From Thalassotalea nanhaiensis (GTDB lineage Bacteria > Pseudomonadota > Gammaproteobacteria > Enterobacterales > Alteromonadaceae), in the NCBI RefSeq assembly GCF_031583575.1, contig NZ_CP134146.1, positions 744,001 to 808,000 of the forward strand: DNA of 64,000 bases. Reading direction: 5' to 3'. The notes beneath the pieces were generated by a model. That model had not been told where the DNA came from. It made no database searches and worked only from the letters and a program-made list of their open reading frames with translations. This document shows positions 25,880-35,356 of this stretch, piece by piece. A program made the translations under genes and the position numbers. How positions within the stretch are numbered: position 1 is the first letter of the stretch; each line of letters opens with the position of its first letter.

Positions 25880-26144
25880 TATACCCGTTACCATTCAAAG
25901 TGCAGGATTTCAGTGGGAGTTAAAAGCAATTTAGGTAAGGCATTAAATTTAGAGAATGGTTGTTCCATTGTTAAAATTAATAACGCGGCATAAATTGCAT
26001 TTAAACCCATCGAAGAAGCTCTTGAGCAACCCCACTACTTCGTTGCAGCTATTTGTTAGGGAATAACCATTACTACATAACTGCGCCTTGTATTGGAATG
26101 GCTCAAGCGCTCTGAAACCTACATCTTGATTGGTAACGGGTATA
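25880..26144. mobile_element. MITE-like element B (265 bp)
   Basis: Imperfect 27-bp terminal inverted repeats (25880-25906 and 26118-26144) share an outer block TATACCCGTTACCA. There is no ORF inside. It occupies most of the 481-base gap between the DUF4097 gene and prkA. A lone TATACCCGTTA occurs at about 47240, perhaps the end of a decayed relative. The rest of the gap (26145-26329) holds A+T-rich sequence that should contain the prkA promoter. Confidence 0.65.
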
Positions 26145-26329
26145 TTAATATAGTTTGAAAAGAGTTTAAGCTTTAGGTAACCAACTAATTTTAAACTATA
26201 TTTTTTTACCTTAATAAATATCCCATCCTCTTTTAACGTATATATTTACAAAATAATTTTCTTTTTTCGCCAATAAAACCCGCATTTTACGGTCTAATAC
26301 TATGAAGACAATGAATTGCGGGGGCGAAT

Positions 26330-28264
26330 ATGAGTATTTTCAAGCATTATCAGAGCCGCTACGACTTAGCTAAAGAAGAAGAGCTAACGTTAACTGAATT
26401 TCTTGAGCTTTGTCGTAATGACAAATTAACCTATGCTAATGCAGCAGAGCGGTTATTGGCTGCTATAGGCGAGCCAGAATTAATTGATACTTCGCAAGAT
26501 TTAGTTTTAAGTCGGCTATTCTCAAACCGTGTGATCACTCGTTACCCAGCTTTTGCTGACTTTTTTGGTATGGAAGAAGCCATTGAGCAAATAGTGTCTT
26601 ATCTAACTCATGCATCACAAGGGCTAGAAGAAAAGAAACAAGTACTGTATCTATTAGGACCTGTAGGTGGCGGTAAATCTTCATTAGCAGAAAAGCTGAA
26701 AGAGCTAATGCAGCAAATACCTATTTACGTACTCAGCGCTAATGGTGAGCGTAGCCCGGTAAATGATCACCCATTCTGCTTATTTGACCCTGAGGCGGAT
26801 GGTAAAATTCTCACCGAAGAATACAAAATTCCACCTCGATATCTAAACACAATTATGTCGCCTTGGATCGTGAAACGTTTGCATGAGTTTAACGGTGATA
26901 TCTCAAAATTTAAGGTGGTTAAATTACACCCTTCTATAATCGATCAAATTGCCATTGCCAAAACTGAGCCAGGCGATGACAACAATCAGGATATTTCATC
27001 ACTTGTTGGTAAAGTTGATATCAGGCAACTAGAACACTTTGCTCAAAATGATGCTGATGCTTACAGCTATTCAGGTGCTTTATGTCGAGCCAACCAGGGA
27101 TTGATGGAATTTGTAGAGATGTTTAAAGCACCAATTAAGGTATTACACCCGTTATTAACAGCAACCCAAGAAGGTAATTACAACTCTACTGAAGGGTTGT
27201 CTGCATTACCGTTTTCAGGGGTGTTGTTGGCTCATTCAAATGAATCAGAATGGATAACCTTTAAAAATAATAAAAACAATGAAGCGTTTCTCGACAGAGT
27301 TTACATCGTTAAAATCCCGTATTGTCTAAGAGTGTCAGAGGAAGTGAAGATTTATCAAAAACTACTCGACAACAGTGAGTTAAGTGATGCGCAATGTGCG
27401 CCGTCCACACTAAATATTTTGGCGCAGTTTTCGATTTTATCTCGCTTAGTGGTGCCAGAAAATTCAAGCATTTATTCGAAAATGAAGGTTTATAACGGCG
27501 AATCATTAAAGGATACCGATCCGAAAGCAAAATCATACCAAGAGTATCGAGATTTTGCCGGTGTTGATGAAGGGATGTCGGGTGTATCGACTCGGTTCGC
27601 CTTTAAAATTCTTGCGCGAGTATTTAATTTTGATCATCTAGAAATAGCAGCAAATCCCGTTCATTTATTTTATGTACTTGAGCAACAAATTGAGCGAGAG
27701 CAATTAGCGAAAGAAACAGCGGATTCGTATTTAGAGTTTATAAAAGGGTATTTGATCCCAGAATATATAGAGTTTATTGGAAAAGAGATCCAAACCGCAT
27801 ACCTTGAATCTTATTCTGAGTACGGGCAAAACATTTTCGACCGATATGTTGTTTATGCAGATTTTTGGATACAGGACCAAGAATACCGAGACACGGATAC
27901 CGGACAAATCCTCAATCGTTCAACCTTGAACAATGAGTTGGAAAAAATTGAAAAACCAGCAGGTATCTCTAACCCTAAAGATTTTCGTAATGAAATTGTT
28001 AACTTTGTTCTACGAGCGAAAGCGAATAATAACGGCAAAAATCCGCTGTGGACCAGTTATGAAAAACTTCGCACAGTAATCGAGAAAAAAATGTTCTCTA
28101 ACACTGAGGACTTGCTACCTGTAATTTCATTTAACACAAAATCATCGTCACAGGACCAACAAAAACACGATGAGTTTGTACAACGAATGATCACCAAAGG
28201 TTATACGGCTAAACAAGTACGACTATTGTCTGAATGGTACTTACGAGTTAGGAAATCATCTTAA
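26330..28264 (+). CDS. prkA: PrkA-type serine protein kinase (YeaG family)
   Basis: The 644-residue protein has an AAA-type nucleotide-binding region with Walker A GPVGGGKSSLAEKL (about residues 112-125) and the long conserved YeaG/PrkA body (NGERSPVNDHPFCLFDP, IPPRYLNTIMSPWIVKRL, RANQGLMEFVEMFKAPI, FSGVLLAHSNESEW). The C-terminus carries the kinase-like part. YeaG acts in starvation and stress survival in E. coli. A ggggcg site precedes the ATG. It leads the operon prkA-yeaH-spoVR, 18 bases before yeaH. Confidence 0.94.
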   Translation: MSIFKHYQSRYDLAKEEELTLTEFLELCRNDKLTYANAAERLLAAIGEPELIDTSQDLVLSRLFSNRVITRYPAFADFFGMEEAIEQIVSYLTHASQGLEEKKQVLYLLGPVGGGKSSLAEKLKELMQQIPIYVLSANGERSPVNDHPFCLFDPEADGKILTEEYKIPPRYLNTIMSPWIVKRLHEFNGDISKFKVVKLHPSIIDQIAIAKTEPGDDNNQDISSLVGKVDIRQLEHFAQNDADAYSYSGALCRANQGLMEFVEMFKAPIKVLHPLLTATQEGNYNSTEGLSALPFSGVLLAHSNESEWITFKNNKNNEAFLDRVYIVKIPYCLRVSEEVKIYQKLLDNSELSDAQCAPSTLNILAQFSILSRLVVPENSSIYSKMKVYNGESLKDTDPKAKSYQEYRDFAGVDEGMSGVSTRFAFKILARVFNFDHLEIAANPVHLFYVLEQQIEREQLAKETADSYLEFIKGYLIPEYIEFIGKEIQTAYLESYSEYGQNIFDRYVVYADFWIQDQEYRDTDTGQILNRSTLNNELEKIEKPAGISNPKDFRNEIVNFVLRAKANNNGKNPLWTSYEKLRTVIEKKMFSNTEDLLPVISFNTKSSSQDQQKHDEFVQRMITKGYTAKQVRLLSEWYLRVRKSS

Positions 28265-28282
28265 TGGCAGGGGGAATGAATA

Positions 28283-29581
28283 ATGGCTGTTTTTATCGAC
28301 AAACGTTTGAATGCAAAAAACAAATCTATGGTCAATCGCCAAAGGTTTGTACGTCGTTATAAAAGCCAAATTAAGCGTTCTTTAGCCGAATCCATTAATC
28401 GTCGTAAAGTTACTGATCATCAATCTGATGAAGATGTCAGCATTTCCAAAAAAGACTTAACAGAACCTAGCTTTAAGCAAGGAGAGGGAGGCATTAAAGA
28501 GCGTATTTATCCCGGTAATGATCAGTTTAGTGAGGGAGATAAAATACCAAGGCCCAATGCACCTAAAGGCAAAGGAACTGGCGAGAGTGGAGCAAGCGAT
28601 ACTGGCGAAGGTGAGGATGATTTTATTTTTTCAATTTCGGCAGATGAATATCTACATTTACTGTTTGACGATTTAGAGTTACCTAACTTGCAATTTAACC
28701 AAATTGATAAATTAATTGACTACAAAACAGTACGCTCTGGGTTTTGTAACGAGGGCGCTATTGCCAATATTGATATTGTGAAGTCATTACAAGGCTCTAT
28801 CGCAAGACGAATGGCAATGACGAGTGATAAGCGTAAACAAATTAAACATTGTCAGCAACAGTTTGCATTGCTGGAACAACAGGGAAGTCAAAAAACAGCA
28901 GAAAAAACTCGGTTAACAGAAGAAATTACAGCGCTGAAAAACAAAATAGCCAAAGTACCATTTATTGACACGTTTGATTTGCGTTATCGAAATTATGATA
29001 AACAAGCGATCCCTTCTTCAAAGGCAGTGATGTTTTGCTTAATGGATGTTTCCGGCTCTATGGTACAAGCCACTAAAGACATGGCGAAACGCTTTTATAT
29101 TTTGCTGTATCTATTTTTAACACGAAATTATAAAACCATTGATGTGGTGTATATCATTCACCATACCCAAGCCACAGAGGTTGATGAGCAAGATTTTTTT
29201 TATTCAAAGGAAACTGGCGGAACCATCATTTCAAGCGCACTGAAATTACTCTATGAAATTATCAAAAAACGCTATAACTCTAAAGACTGGAATATCTATG
29301 TAGCACAAGCTTCAGACGGTGATAATTGGCAGGATGATACACCCAAGTGCTATCAATTATTAGCTGAGAAAATACTACCGATAATTCGATTTTATAGTTA
29401 TATAGAGATTAATAACAATGAGTCAAAATCATTATGGCTGGAGTATCAAAGACTTATTGATAAATATCCAAATTTCACCATGAGGCAAATTACTGAAGTA
29501 GCAGACATTTACCCGGTATTTAGGGATTTATTTAAAAAGACAGCAAGTATAAATGCTGCTTGGGGGCAATATGGCCATTGA
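28283..29581 (+). CDS. yeaH: YeaH/YhbH-family (DUF444) protein
   Basis: The 432-residue product has the DUF444 pattern: a basic N-terminus (NRQRFVRRYKSQIKRSL), an acidic G- and E-rich linker, and a C-terminal von Willebrand A-like domain with the metal site DVSGSM (VMFCLMDVSGSMVQATKDMAKRF) and IIHHTQATEVDEQDFF, GGTIISSAL, ASDGDNW. YeaH proteins are encoded with the kinase YeaG and act with it. It ends by overlapping the SpoVR start by 11 bases. Confidence 0.94.
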   Translation: MAVFIDKRLNAKNKSMVNRQRFVRRYKSQIKRSLAESINRRKVTDHQSDEDVSISKKDLTEPSFKQGEGGIKERIYPGNDQFSEGDKIPRPNAPKGKGTGESGASDTGEGEDDFIFSISADEYLHLLFDDLELPNLQFNQIDKLIDYKTVRSGFCNEGAIANIDIVKSLQGSIARRMAMTSDKRKQIKHCQQQFALLEQQGSQKTAEKTRLTEEITALKNKIAKVPFIDTFDLRYRNYDKQAIPSSKAVMFCLMDVSGSMVQATKDMAKRFYILLYLFLTRNYKTIDVVYIIHHTQATEVDEQDFFYSKETGGTIISSALKLLYEIIKKRYNSKDWNIYVAQASDGDNWQDDTPKCYQLLAEKILPIIRFYSYIEINNNESKSLWLEYQRLIDKYPNFTMRQITEVADIYPVFRDLFKKTASINAAWGQYGH

Positions 29582-31094
29582 TTTTAACTTTGAAAAATTA
29601 CCCGATTGTGCCGAGTGGACCTTTGACTACCTGGAAAAATATAAGCAGCAGATAAAGCGGGTCGCAAATTTTTATCAACTGGATACTTATCCTAATCAGA
29701 TTGAAATGATCACCTCGGAGCAAATGATGGATGCTTACGCCAGCATCGGTATGCCTATTGGATATAATCATTGGAGCTTTGGTAAGCGGTTTTTACAAAC
29801 TCAACAAAACTATATGCGCGGTCATATGGGGCTAGCTTACGAAATAGTAATTAACTCGAATCCTTGCATTACTTATTTGATGGAAGAAAATACCCTAACC
29901 ATGCAGGCTTTGGTTATGGCACACGCAAGCTATGGGCATAATTCTTTTTTTAAAGGGAATTATTTATTCCGTACTTGGACCGAGGCGGACTCCATTATTG
30001 ATTACTTATTGTTTGCAAAAAACTATATCCATGAATGTGAACAAATACATGGCATAAATGAAGTAGAAGCTACTCTGGATGCATGTCATGCATTAATGAG
30101 TCATGGTGTAGATCGCTATAAAAGACCACAAAAGATGTCGTTAGCAAAAGAGTTAGAGCAACAACAAGAGCGAGAGAGGTATTTGCAATCACAAGTGGAT
30201 CAATTATGGCAAAAGCTCGATAGCAATAACACAGAACGAGCTAAAATGAGATCCAATGAATTGATTTTTCCTGAATCTCCACAGGAAAATATATTATATT
30301 TTATTGAAAAAAATGCCCCTTTGCTTGCCCCGTGGCAAAGGGAAATTGTACGAATCGTTCGAAAAACCGCTCAATACTTCTATCCGCAAAAACAAACGCA
30401 AGTAATGAATGAAGGCTGGGCTTGCTTTTGGCATTACACCATTATTAATCACCTATTTGATGAAGGCTTACTGACGAATAAATTTATGCTCGAGTTTCTA
30501 CATCACCATTCAAATGTGATCAATCAGCCGGCTTATAATTCGCCACAATATTCAGGTATAAACCCATATGCCTTGGGGTTTAACATGTTTTCAGATATAC
30601 GCCGTATTTGCGAGCATCCTAGTGAGGAAGATAAAGAGTGGTTTCCAGAGCTTGCCGGTAGTAATTGGCTTGATGCGGTTACATCAGCGATGCAAAATTA
30701 CAAGGATGAAAGTTTTATCAGTCAGTACCTTTCCCCGCACTTAATACGAGAGTTTAAATTCTTTGAACTTTGCGACGATGAAGACAAAAGTCACATAGAA
30801 GTGAGTGCGATACACAATGAAAAAGGCTATCAGAAAATTCGCAGCGCATTGGCTAAACAATACGATTTGAGTCATATCGAAGCCAATATTCAAATTATTA
30901 ATGCAGATATTGAAGGGGATCGTTCGTTAACTTTGGAATATATTCCGCACAACAATGTTAAATTAGCTGACAATAAAGACGAAGTTATAAAACACTTACA
31001 TTACCTTTGGCAGTTTGATGTAAATTTAGTAACGCAAGATAAAGAAATGCGCACTAAAATATTAAGCCATTGTCCACAGGACCCTGAACATTAA
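29571..31094 (+). CDS. SpoVR family protein (YcgB)
   Basis: SpoVR homologues accompany PrkA and YeaH in many bacteria; in Bacillus SpoVR affects the spore cortex, but its role in Gram-negatives is open. The 507-residue product shows YNHWSFGKRFLQTQQNYMRGHMGLAYEIVINSNPC in pieces, the His-rich HASYGHNSFFKGNYLF, EGWACFWHYTI and NPYALGFNMFSDIRRI. The frame opens at 29553, but ATG 29571 has a tggggg site and sits inside the yeaH stop region, indicating translational coupling. Confidence 0.94.
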   Translation: MAIDFNFEKLPDCAEWTFDYLEKYKQQIKRVANFYQLDTYPNQIEMITSEQMMDAYASIGMPIGYNHWSFGKRFLQTQQNYMRGHMGLAYEIVINSNPCITYLMEENTLTMQALVMAHASYGHNSFFKGNYLFRTWTEADSIIDYLLFAKNYIHECEQIHGINEVEATLDACHALMSHGVDRYKRPQKMSLAKELEQQQERERYLQSQVDQLWQKLDSNNTERAKMRSNELIFPESPQENILYFIEKNAPLLAPWQREIVRIVRKTAQYFYPQKQTQVMNEGWACFWHYTIINHLFDEGLLTNKFMLEFLHHHSNVINQPAYNSPQYSGINPYALGFNMFSDIRRICEHPSEEDKEWFPELAGSNWLDAVTSAMQNYKDESFISQYLSPHLIREFKFFELCDDEDKSHIEVSAIHNEKGYQKIRSALAKQYDLSHIEANIQIINADIEGDRSLTLEYIPHNNVKLADNKDEVIKHLHYLWQFDVNLVTQDKEMRTKILSHCPQDPEH

Positions 31095-31236
31095 ATTAGT
31101 TTATTGGTTAATTTTCTAAACTAAGTAAGTTTCTCTTCAATTATTTTCATTAATAGCTTATCTTGAACTGTTAAATTAGCGATAATAGCATTCATACAAA
31201 TACCAAATATATTTTCGATGTGGGACTCAAGTAATA

Positions 31237-32664
31237 ATGGCTCAACAGCAAGATTTCAAAAAAGACTTCAAGAAAGACTTTAAAAAAGCAAATGATAAAC
31301 AGGTTGATCAGCTAAAAATTGCTCCTCATTCATTAGAAGCCGAGCAGTCGGTGTTAGGTGGTTTATTACTTGATAATAACTCATGGGATAATGTTGCTGA
31401 GCGTGTTGTTAGTAATGACTTCTATTCACGTGCCCATCGTATTATTTTTGAAAGCATTGGTGAGTTGATCGAAAAAGGCAACCCAGTCGATCTTATTACA
31501 TTATCTGAAGGATTAGAGAACCAACAACAAATCGATGATGTTGGTGGCTTTGTGTACCTTGCAGAGATGATGAAAAACACTCCAAGTGCGGCCAATATAT
31601 GTGCCTATGCCGATATCGTTCGTGAGCGTGCTGTTACTCGTGAATTAATTAAAGTTGCTCATGAAATCGCTGATGCAGGTTATGACCCTCAAGGTAGACC
31701 AAGCAGTGAATTACTGGATTTTGCCGAATCAAAAGTTTTCCAAATAGCCGAACAGCGTGCAAGTAAATCAGAAGGCCCTGAAAATATTCATACGGTTATG
31801 GAAAAGACCGTTGATAAAATCGAAAAACTTTACGGCCAACCACATGGTGGTGTAACAGGCGTTTCTACCGGTTTTTCTGATCTTGATAAAATGACCGCTG
31901 GTTTACAGCCGTCAGATCTGATCATCGTTGCTGCTCGTCCTTCAATGGGTAAAACAACGTTTGCGATGAACTTGGCTGAAAACGCGGCAATGATGCAAGA
32001 TAAGCCTGCACTTATATTTTCACTAGAGATGCCTTCCGATCAAATTATGATGCGTATGCTTGCATCTCTTGGGCGTATTGACCAAACCAAAATTCGTACC
32101 GGTCAACTTGGTGATGAAGATTGGGCTCGCCTTTCATCAACAATGGGATTGTTGATGGAAAAAGGTAAAATGTTTGTTGATGATGCCGCAGGTCTTACCC
32201 CAACAGAAGTTCGCTCTCGTGCCAGACGTGTTGCTCGTGATAATGGTGGTATTTCAATGATCATGATTGATTACCTTCAGCTGATGCGAGTGCCACAATT
32301 TAGTGATAACCGTACTTTGGAAATTGCTGAAATATCACGTTCATTAAAAGCGTTAGCGAAAGAATTACAAGTACCGGTTGTTGCGCTATCACAGCTAAAC
32401 CGTAGTCTTGAGCAACGTGCAGATAAAAGGCCGGTAAACTCAGACTTACGTGAATCTGGCTCAATTGAGCAAGATGCTGATTTGATCATGTTTATCTATC
32501 GTGATGAAGTTTATAACGATGATTCTGCCGACAAAGGAACGGCTGAAATAATTTTAGGTAAACAACGTAATGGTCCAATTGGACGGGTGCGATTAACGTT
32601 CCAAGGTCAATTTTCTCGTTTTGATAACTTTGCCGGCCCTGGCGGAATTATGGATGAAGATTAG
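31237..32664 (+). CDS. dnaB: Replicative DNA helicase DnaB
   Basis: DnaB is the hexameric fork helicase. The N-terminal domain starts at PHSLEAEQSVLGGLLLDN. RecA-like motifs are AARPSMGKTTFAMN (Walker A), MIMIDYLQLM (Walker B) and LNRSLEQRADKRPVNSDLRESGSIEQDADLIMF in two parts. The first 17 residues are unusual: a tandem DFKK repeat (three copies, encoded by a 12-bp repeat at about 31252-31287) in place of the usual short polar tail. The length is 475 residues. It is a single gene ending at a strong terminator. Confidence 0.96.
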   Translation: MAQQQDFKKDFKKDFKKANDKQVDQLKIAPHSLEAEQSVLGGLLLDNNSWDNVAERVVSNDFYSRAHRIIFESIGELIEKGNPVDLITLSEGLENQQQIDDVGGFVYLAEMMKNTPSAANICAYADIVRERAVTRELIKVAHEIADAGYDPQGRPSSELLDFAESKVFQIAEQRASKSEGPENIHTVMEKTVDKIEKLYGQPHGGVTGVSTGFSDLDKMTAGLQPSDLIIVAARPSMGKTTFAMNLAENAAMMQDKPALIFSLEMPSDQIMMRMLASLGRIDQTKIRTGQLGDEDWARLSSTMGLLMEKGKMFVDDAAGLTPTEVRSRARRVARDNGGISMIMIDYLQLMRVPQFSDNRTLEIAEISRSLKALAKELQVPVVALSQLNRSLEQRADKRPVNSDLRESGSIEQDADLIMFIYRDEVYNDDSADKGTAEIILGKQRNGPIGRVRLTFQGQFSRFDNFAGPGGIMDED

Positions 32665-32692
32665 CATTAAGCTAATTTTAAAAATAATTAAG

Positions 32693-32719
32693 AGCAGCTT
32701 ATGTAGCTGCTTTTTTTTT
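32693..32719 (+). terminator. Terminator after dnaB
   Basis: The 7-bp stem AGCAGCT (32693-32699) with AGCTGCT (32705-32711) has a 5-base loop and a run of nine T. Confidence 0.9.
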
Positions 32720-32915
32720 ACTTCAGGGACGAAGGAATGCAAACTGCCAAGAGGTGAATTTAGTAATAAAGCACCAAAACAGCAAAGATTTAAATACAGC
32801 AAATTGGTATTCTTTTGATCCCGGACTATATTAATTAATAGGCTTTAAATATGCTGAAAACAGGCCGTATCAGCATTTGAGCTGTTAAACTATTAGAAAT
32901 CAAAGGGATAGTGTG

Positions 32916-33128
32916 ATGGGAAGCGATACTAGTACGGTCACTGTGTTGTATTATGACCAAAACGACATGACGTCTATTTGTTCAGATGTACTAAATAACC
33001 TTGAAGTACAAACAGATGATAGAGTAATTTTTCCAAGTTCATACCGAGATGATAAAATAATTATTGCGGTGTTAGATGGTGATTGCCAGGTTCGTAATTC
33101 ATTGGGTGATAGAGCGATATACTCTTAA
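32916..33128 (+). CDS. Small conserved protein, TIGR02922-like (70 aa)
   Basis: The product (VTVLYYDQNDMTSICSDVLNNL, then DDRVIFPSSYRDDKIIIAVLDGDCQVRNSLGDRAI) resembles the small TIGR02922 family described from Colwellia and Shewanella; I make this match from memory, so it is tentative. It is soluble and acidic with no known activity. GTG 32913 and ATG 32916 are adjacent starts; the aaggga site favours ATG. A 7-bp hairpin (32851-32857 with 32870-32876) lies in its leader. The 250 bases before it otherwise contain only the dnaB terminator. Confidence 0.75.
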   Translation: MGSDTSTVTVLYYDQNDMTSICSDVLNNLEVQTDDRVIFPSSYRDDKIIIAVLDGDCQVRNSLGDRAIYS

Positions 33129-33195
33129 TCTTTATTTACAGTGAATAAATAGAAATACATCGTTAAAAACTAACTCATAACGTATTTAATCTGTA

Positions 33196-33636
33196 CTATT
33201 GGCAGATTTTACATTTGCCGTGTGCCTCCACGACCTGCTTATTAATTGTAAATCCACTAGCGTCAGCCATTGCTCTTAACGCTAAATCTAAATTATTTGA
33301 TTGAATTTCTTCAACATGTCCACAATTATCACAAATTAACAGTTGTACCGGGTGGTTACATTCACTGAAGTGATCACATAACAAAAACGAATTGATAGAT
33401 TCTATTTTATGTACAAAGCCTTGTGCGGCTAGAAAATCTAATGCGCGGTAAACTGTCGCTGGTTTTGCTCCTGGATCTACTGCTTTAAGCTTTTCCAATA
33501 AATCGTAAGCACCAATTGCACCATCATTTTCTGCAAGTAATAAAAATACTTGTTCACGCGCTGTTGTTAAGCGAGCGCCTGATTTTTGGCAAGTTAATCT
33601 GGCTTGTTGTAAAAGCTGTTGAGCATTCATTTTCAT
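33196..33636 (-). CDS. zur: Zinc uptake regulator, Fur family
   Basis: The 146-residue product has the Fur winged helix (LTTAREQVFLLLAENDGAIGAYDLL, PATVYRALDFLAAQGFVHKIE). Its metal sites are those of Zur: CDHFSECNHPVQLLICDNCGHVEE and a C-terminal GKCKIC, giving the two CxxC pairs of the structural zinc. Zur represses zinc uptake genes when zinc is plentiful. It is divergent from dusA, a common gammaproteobacterial arrangement. I found no confident Zur box in the shared 161 bases. Confidence 0.92.
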   Translation of the reverse strand: MKMNAQQLLQQARLTCQKSGARLTTAREQVFLLLAENDGAIGAYDLLEKLKAVDPGAKPATVYRALDFLAAQGFVHKIESINSFLLCDHFSECNHPVQLLICDNCGHVEEIQSNNLDLALRAMADASGFTINKQVVEAHGKCKICQ

Positions 33637-33797
33637 TCAATAATTTTATATTTTTTTATAGTGTATCACAGCTTATATATTGTTTTACGTTAGATATAAA
33701 GTTAATCACGGTTTTGTTTAATAAGCAGTTTTACATTATAATTCAGCATAATTTTTAGTACCGAAATTATTGCAAATTTCCAGAGTTATTCAACACT

Positions 33798-34778
33798 ATG
33801 TTTTCAGAGAAACTTTCCGTCGCCCCAATGCTTGATTGGACCGATAAACATTGTCGTTATTTTTTACGTCAATTATCTAGTCATACTGTGATGTATACCG
33901 AGATGGTAACCACAGGCGCTATTTTATTTGGTAAAGGTGATTACCTATCTTACAACCAAGAAGAGCACCCATTAGTTCTGCAGCTTGGCGGTAGTGACCC
34001 AAAAGCCCTTGCCGAATGTGCAAAAATGGCAGAGCAACAGGGCTATGATGCGATTAATATAAATGTTGGTTGTCCGTCTGATCGTGTTCAAAATGGTCGC
34101 TTTGGTGCTTGTTTAATGGCAGAGCCAGAACTGGTAGCTGAATGCGTGCAAAGCATGCAAAACGTTGTTGATGTTCCTATTACGGTTAAATCGAGAATTG
34201 GTATTGATGATTTGGATAGCTATGAATTTCTACATAACTTTGTCGATATTGTTGGTAAAGCTGGTTGTAAGCATTTTATCGTGCATGCTCGTAAAGCGTG
34301 GTTAAGCGGTTTAAGCCCAAAACAAAATCGTGAAGTACCGCCGCTAGATTATTCTCGTGTGTACCAGATAAAACAAGATTTTAATCACCTTGATATTTCA
34401 ATCAATGGTGGCATTAAAACATTGGCCGAAAGCGTAGATCATTTAACTCATATTGATGGCGTAATGATAGGGCGTGAAATATATCAAAACCCGTATATGT
34501 TAAGTCAGGCAGATCAAATTATTTTTGCAGATGAAAAGCCAATAATAACTCGGGAAGAAATTGTTGATGTTATGTGTGAGTACATTGATCGAAATGTCGC
34601 AAATGGGGGGCGAGTATGGCATGTAGTAAGGCATATGCTTGGCTTATGTAATGGCTTACCAGGGGCACGTAAGTATCGTCGCTATTTAAGTGAAAACGCA
34701 GGGCGAGAAGGTGCAAACTCAAATGTGTTACGAGAAGCCTTTGCGTTAACCGGAAATACCAGCTCTACCTCTATTTAG
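33798..34778 (+). CDS. dusA: tRNA-dihydrouridine(20/20a) synthase
   Basis: DusA reduces U20 and U20a in the tRNA D-loop using FMN and NADPH. Signatures are VAPMLDWTDKHCRYFLR, TEMVTTGAI, QLGGSDP and ININVGCPSDRVQNGRFGACLM, with the catalytic Cys92 in GCP. FIVHARKAWLSGLSPKQNREVPPL is specific to the DusA branch. The 326-residue length is normal. dusA is a known integration site for some mobile elements; the 5' end here appears intact and no integrase gene is nearby. Confidence 0.95.
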   Translation: MFSEKLSVAPMLDWTDKHCRYFLRQLSSHTVMYTEMVTTGAILFGKGDYLSYNQEEHPLVLQLGGSDPKALAECAKMAEQQGYDAININVGCPSDRVQNGRFGACLMAEPELVAECVQSMQNVVDVPITVKSRIGIDDLDSYEFLHNFVDIVGKAGCKHFIVHARKAWLSGLSPKQNREVPPLDYSRVYQIKQDFNHLDISINGGIKTLAESVDHLTHIDGVMIGREIYQNPYMLSQADQIIFADEKPIITREEIVDVMCEYIDRNVANGGRVWHVVRHMLGLCNGLPGARKYRRYLSENAGREGANSNVLREAFALTGNTSSTSI

Positions 34779-34814
34779 CCTGAACTCTGCATAAACAGCA
34801 CCAAACGAATACTT

Positions 34815-34855
34815 CCTCATTTGCTCAATTAAGTCTGCAAATGGGGATTTTTTTT
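34815..34855 (+). terminator. Terminator after dusA
   Basis: A 10-bp stem with one G-T pair (34815-34824 with 34837-34846, half-site cctcatttgc) is followed by eight T. Confidence 0.85.
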
Positions 34856-34954
34856 GGTTGATACTCTAAATGTTAAATATTTGTTATAAAAACTAAACCT
34901 TTTTCTTACCTATTGCGACTAACTAATAACATCATAATTTTTTGGGGGAATAAA

Positions 34955-35086
34955 ATGTTCAGTTTGGTCGAAATGTTTTTAATGCTTTTACTACCGGTAC
35001 TTTGCTTAATCGGTTGCTCAGTGGTGGTCAGTTTAATTGAAGAGCCTACTCAAACTGGCGAGAATGAAAGCTTCCTGCAAGTTTAA
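34955..35086 (+). CDS. Very small membrane protein (43 aa)
   Basis: ATG 34955 has a very strong ribosome site (tgggggaa). The product starts MFSLVEMFLMLLLPVLCLIG, one hydrophobic span over residues about 5-27, then an acidic tail IEEPTQTGENES. No family is recognised. It lies between the dusA terminator and the sigma-54-like psp promoter, so it has its own transcript. It resembles in plan the 33-residue ORF inside the psp operon (36479-36580), and I suspect a related envelope role, but that is only inference. Confidence 0.6.
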   Translation: MFSLVEMFLMLLLPVLCLIGCSVVVSLIEEPTQTGENESFLQV

Positions 35087-35223
35087 ACTTCTGACTATTA
35101 CCTTTCAATACAACTATTTACCTTCTTCCTAAAGCTCCTATGAGCTTCTATATCTACTCTTGCGTACCTGTGTTCCACCAGAACATCAGATCTAGATGCT
35201 GTTTTTTAACTAAATAATTACAG

Positions 35224-35259
35224 TTGGTTAAATTAACCAATTAGGTGGTTAAAAACACC
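35224..35259 (+). promoter_or_regulatory. Candidate enhancer dyads upstream of the psp promoter
   Basis: The palindrome TTGGTTAAATTAACCAA (35224-35240) and a second dyad GGTG...CACC (35244-35259) lie about 100-130 bases before the sigma-54-like promoter, the usual distance for an enhancer-binding protein such as PspF. The rest of the 367-base gap (35087-35453) shows only a small hairpin at 35132-35147. Confidence 0.4.
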
Positions 35260-35356
35260 AAACAGTAAGCTGTTAAATAAATGTTAATTTAGTTGTTGGC
35301 TAGCAATGAGTATTTAAAACCCTTTAAAAACAAGTGTTTAAAAAATAATTTCAACT

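Noticed and set aside
33637-33797. Possible integrated element or Zur box at dusA
   Set aside because: The dusA 5' end is intact, there is no integrase or direct repeat, and the A+T-rich dyads do not convincingly match a Zur site.
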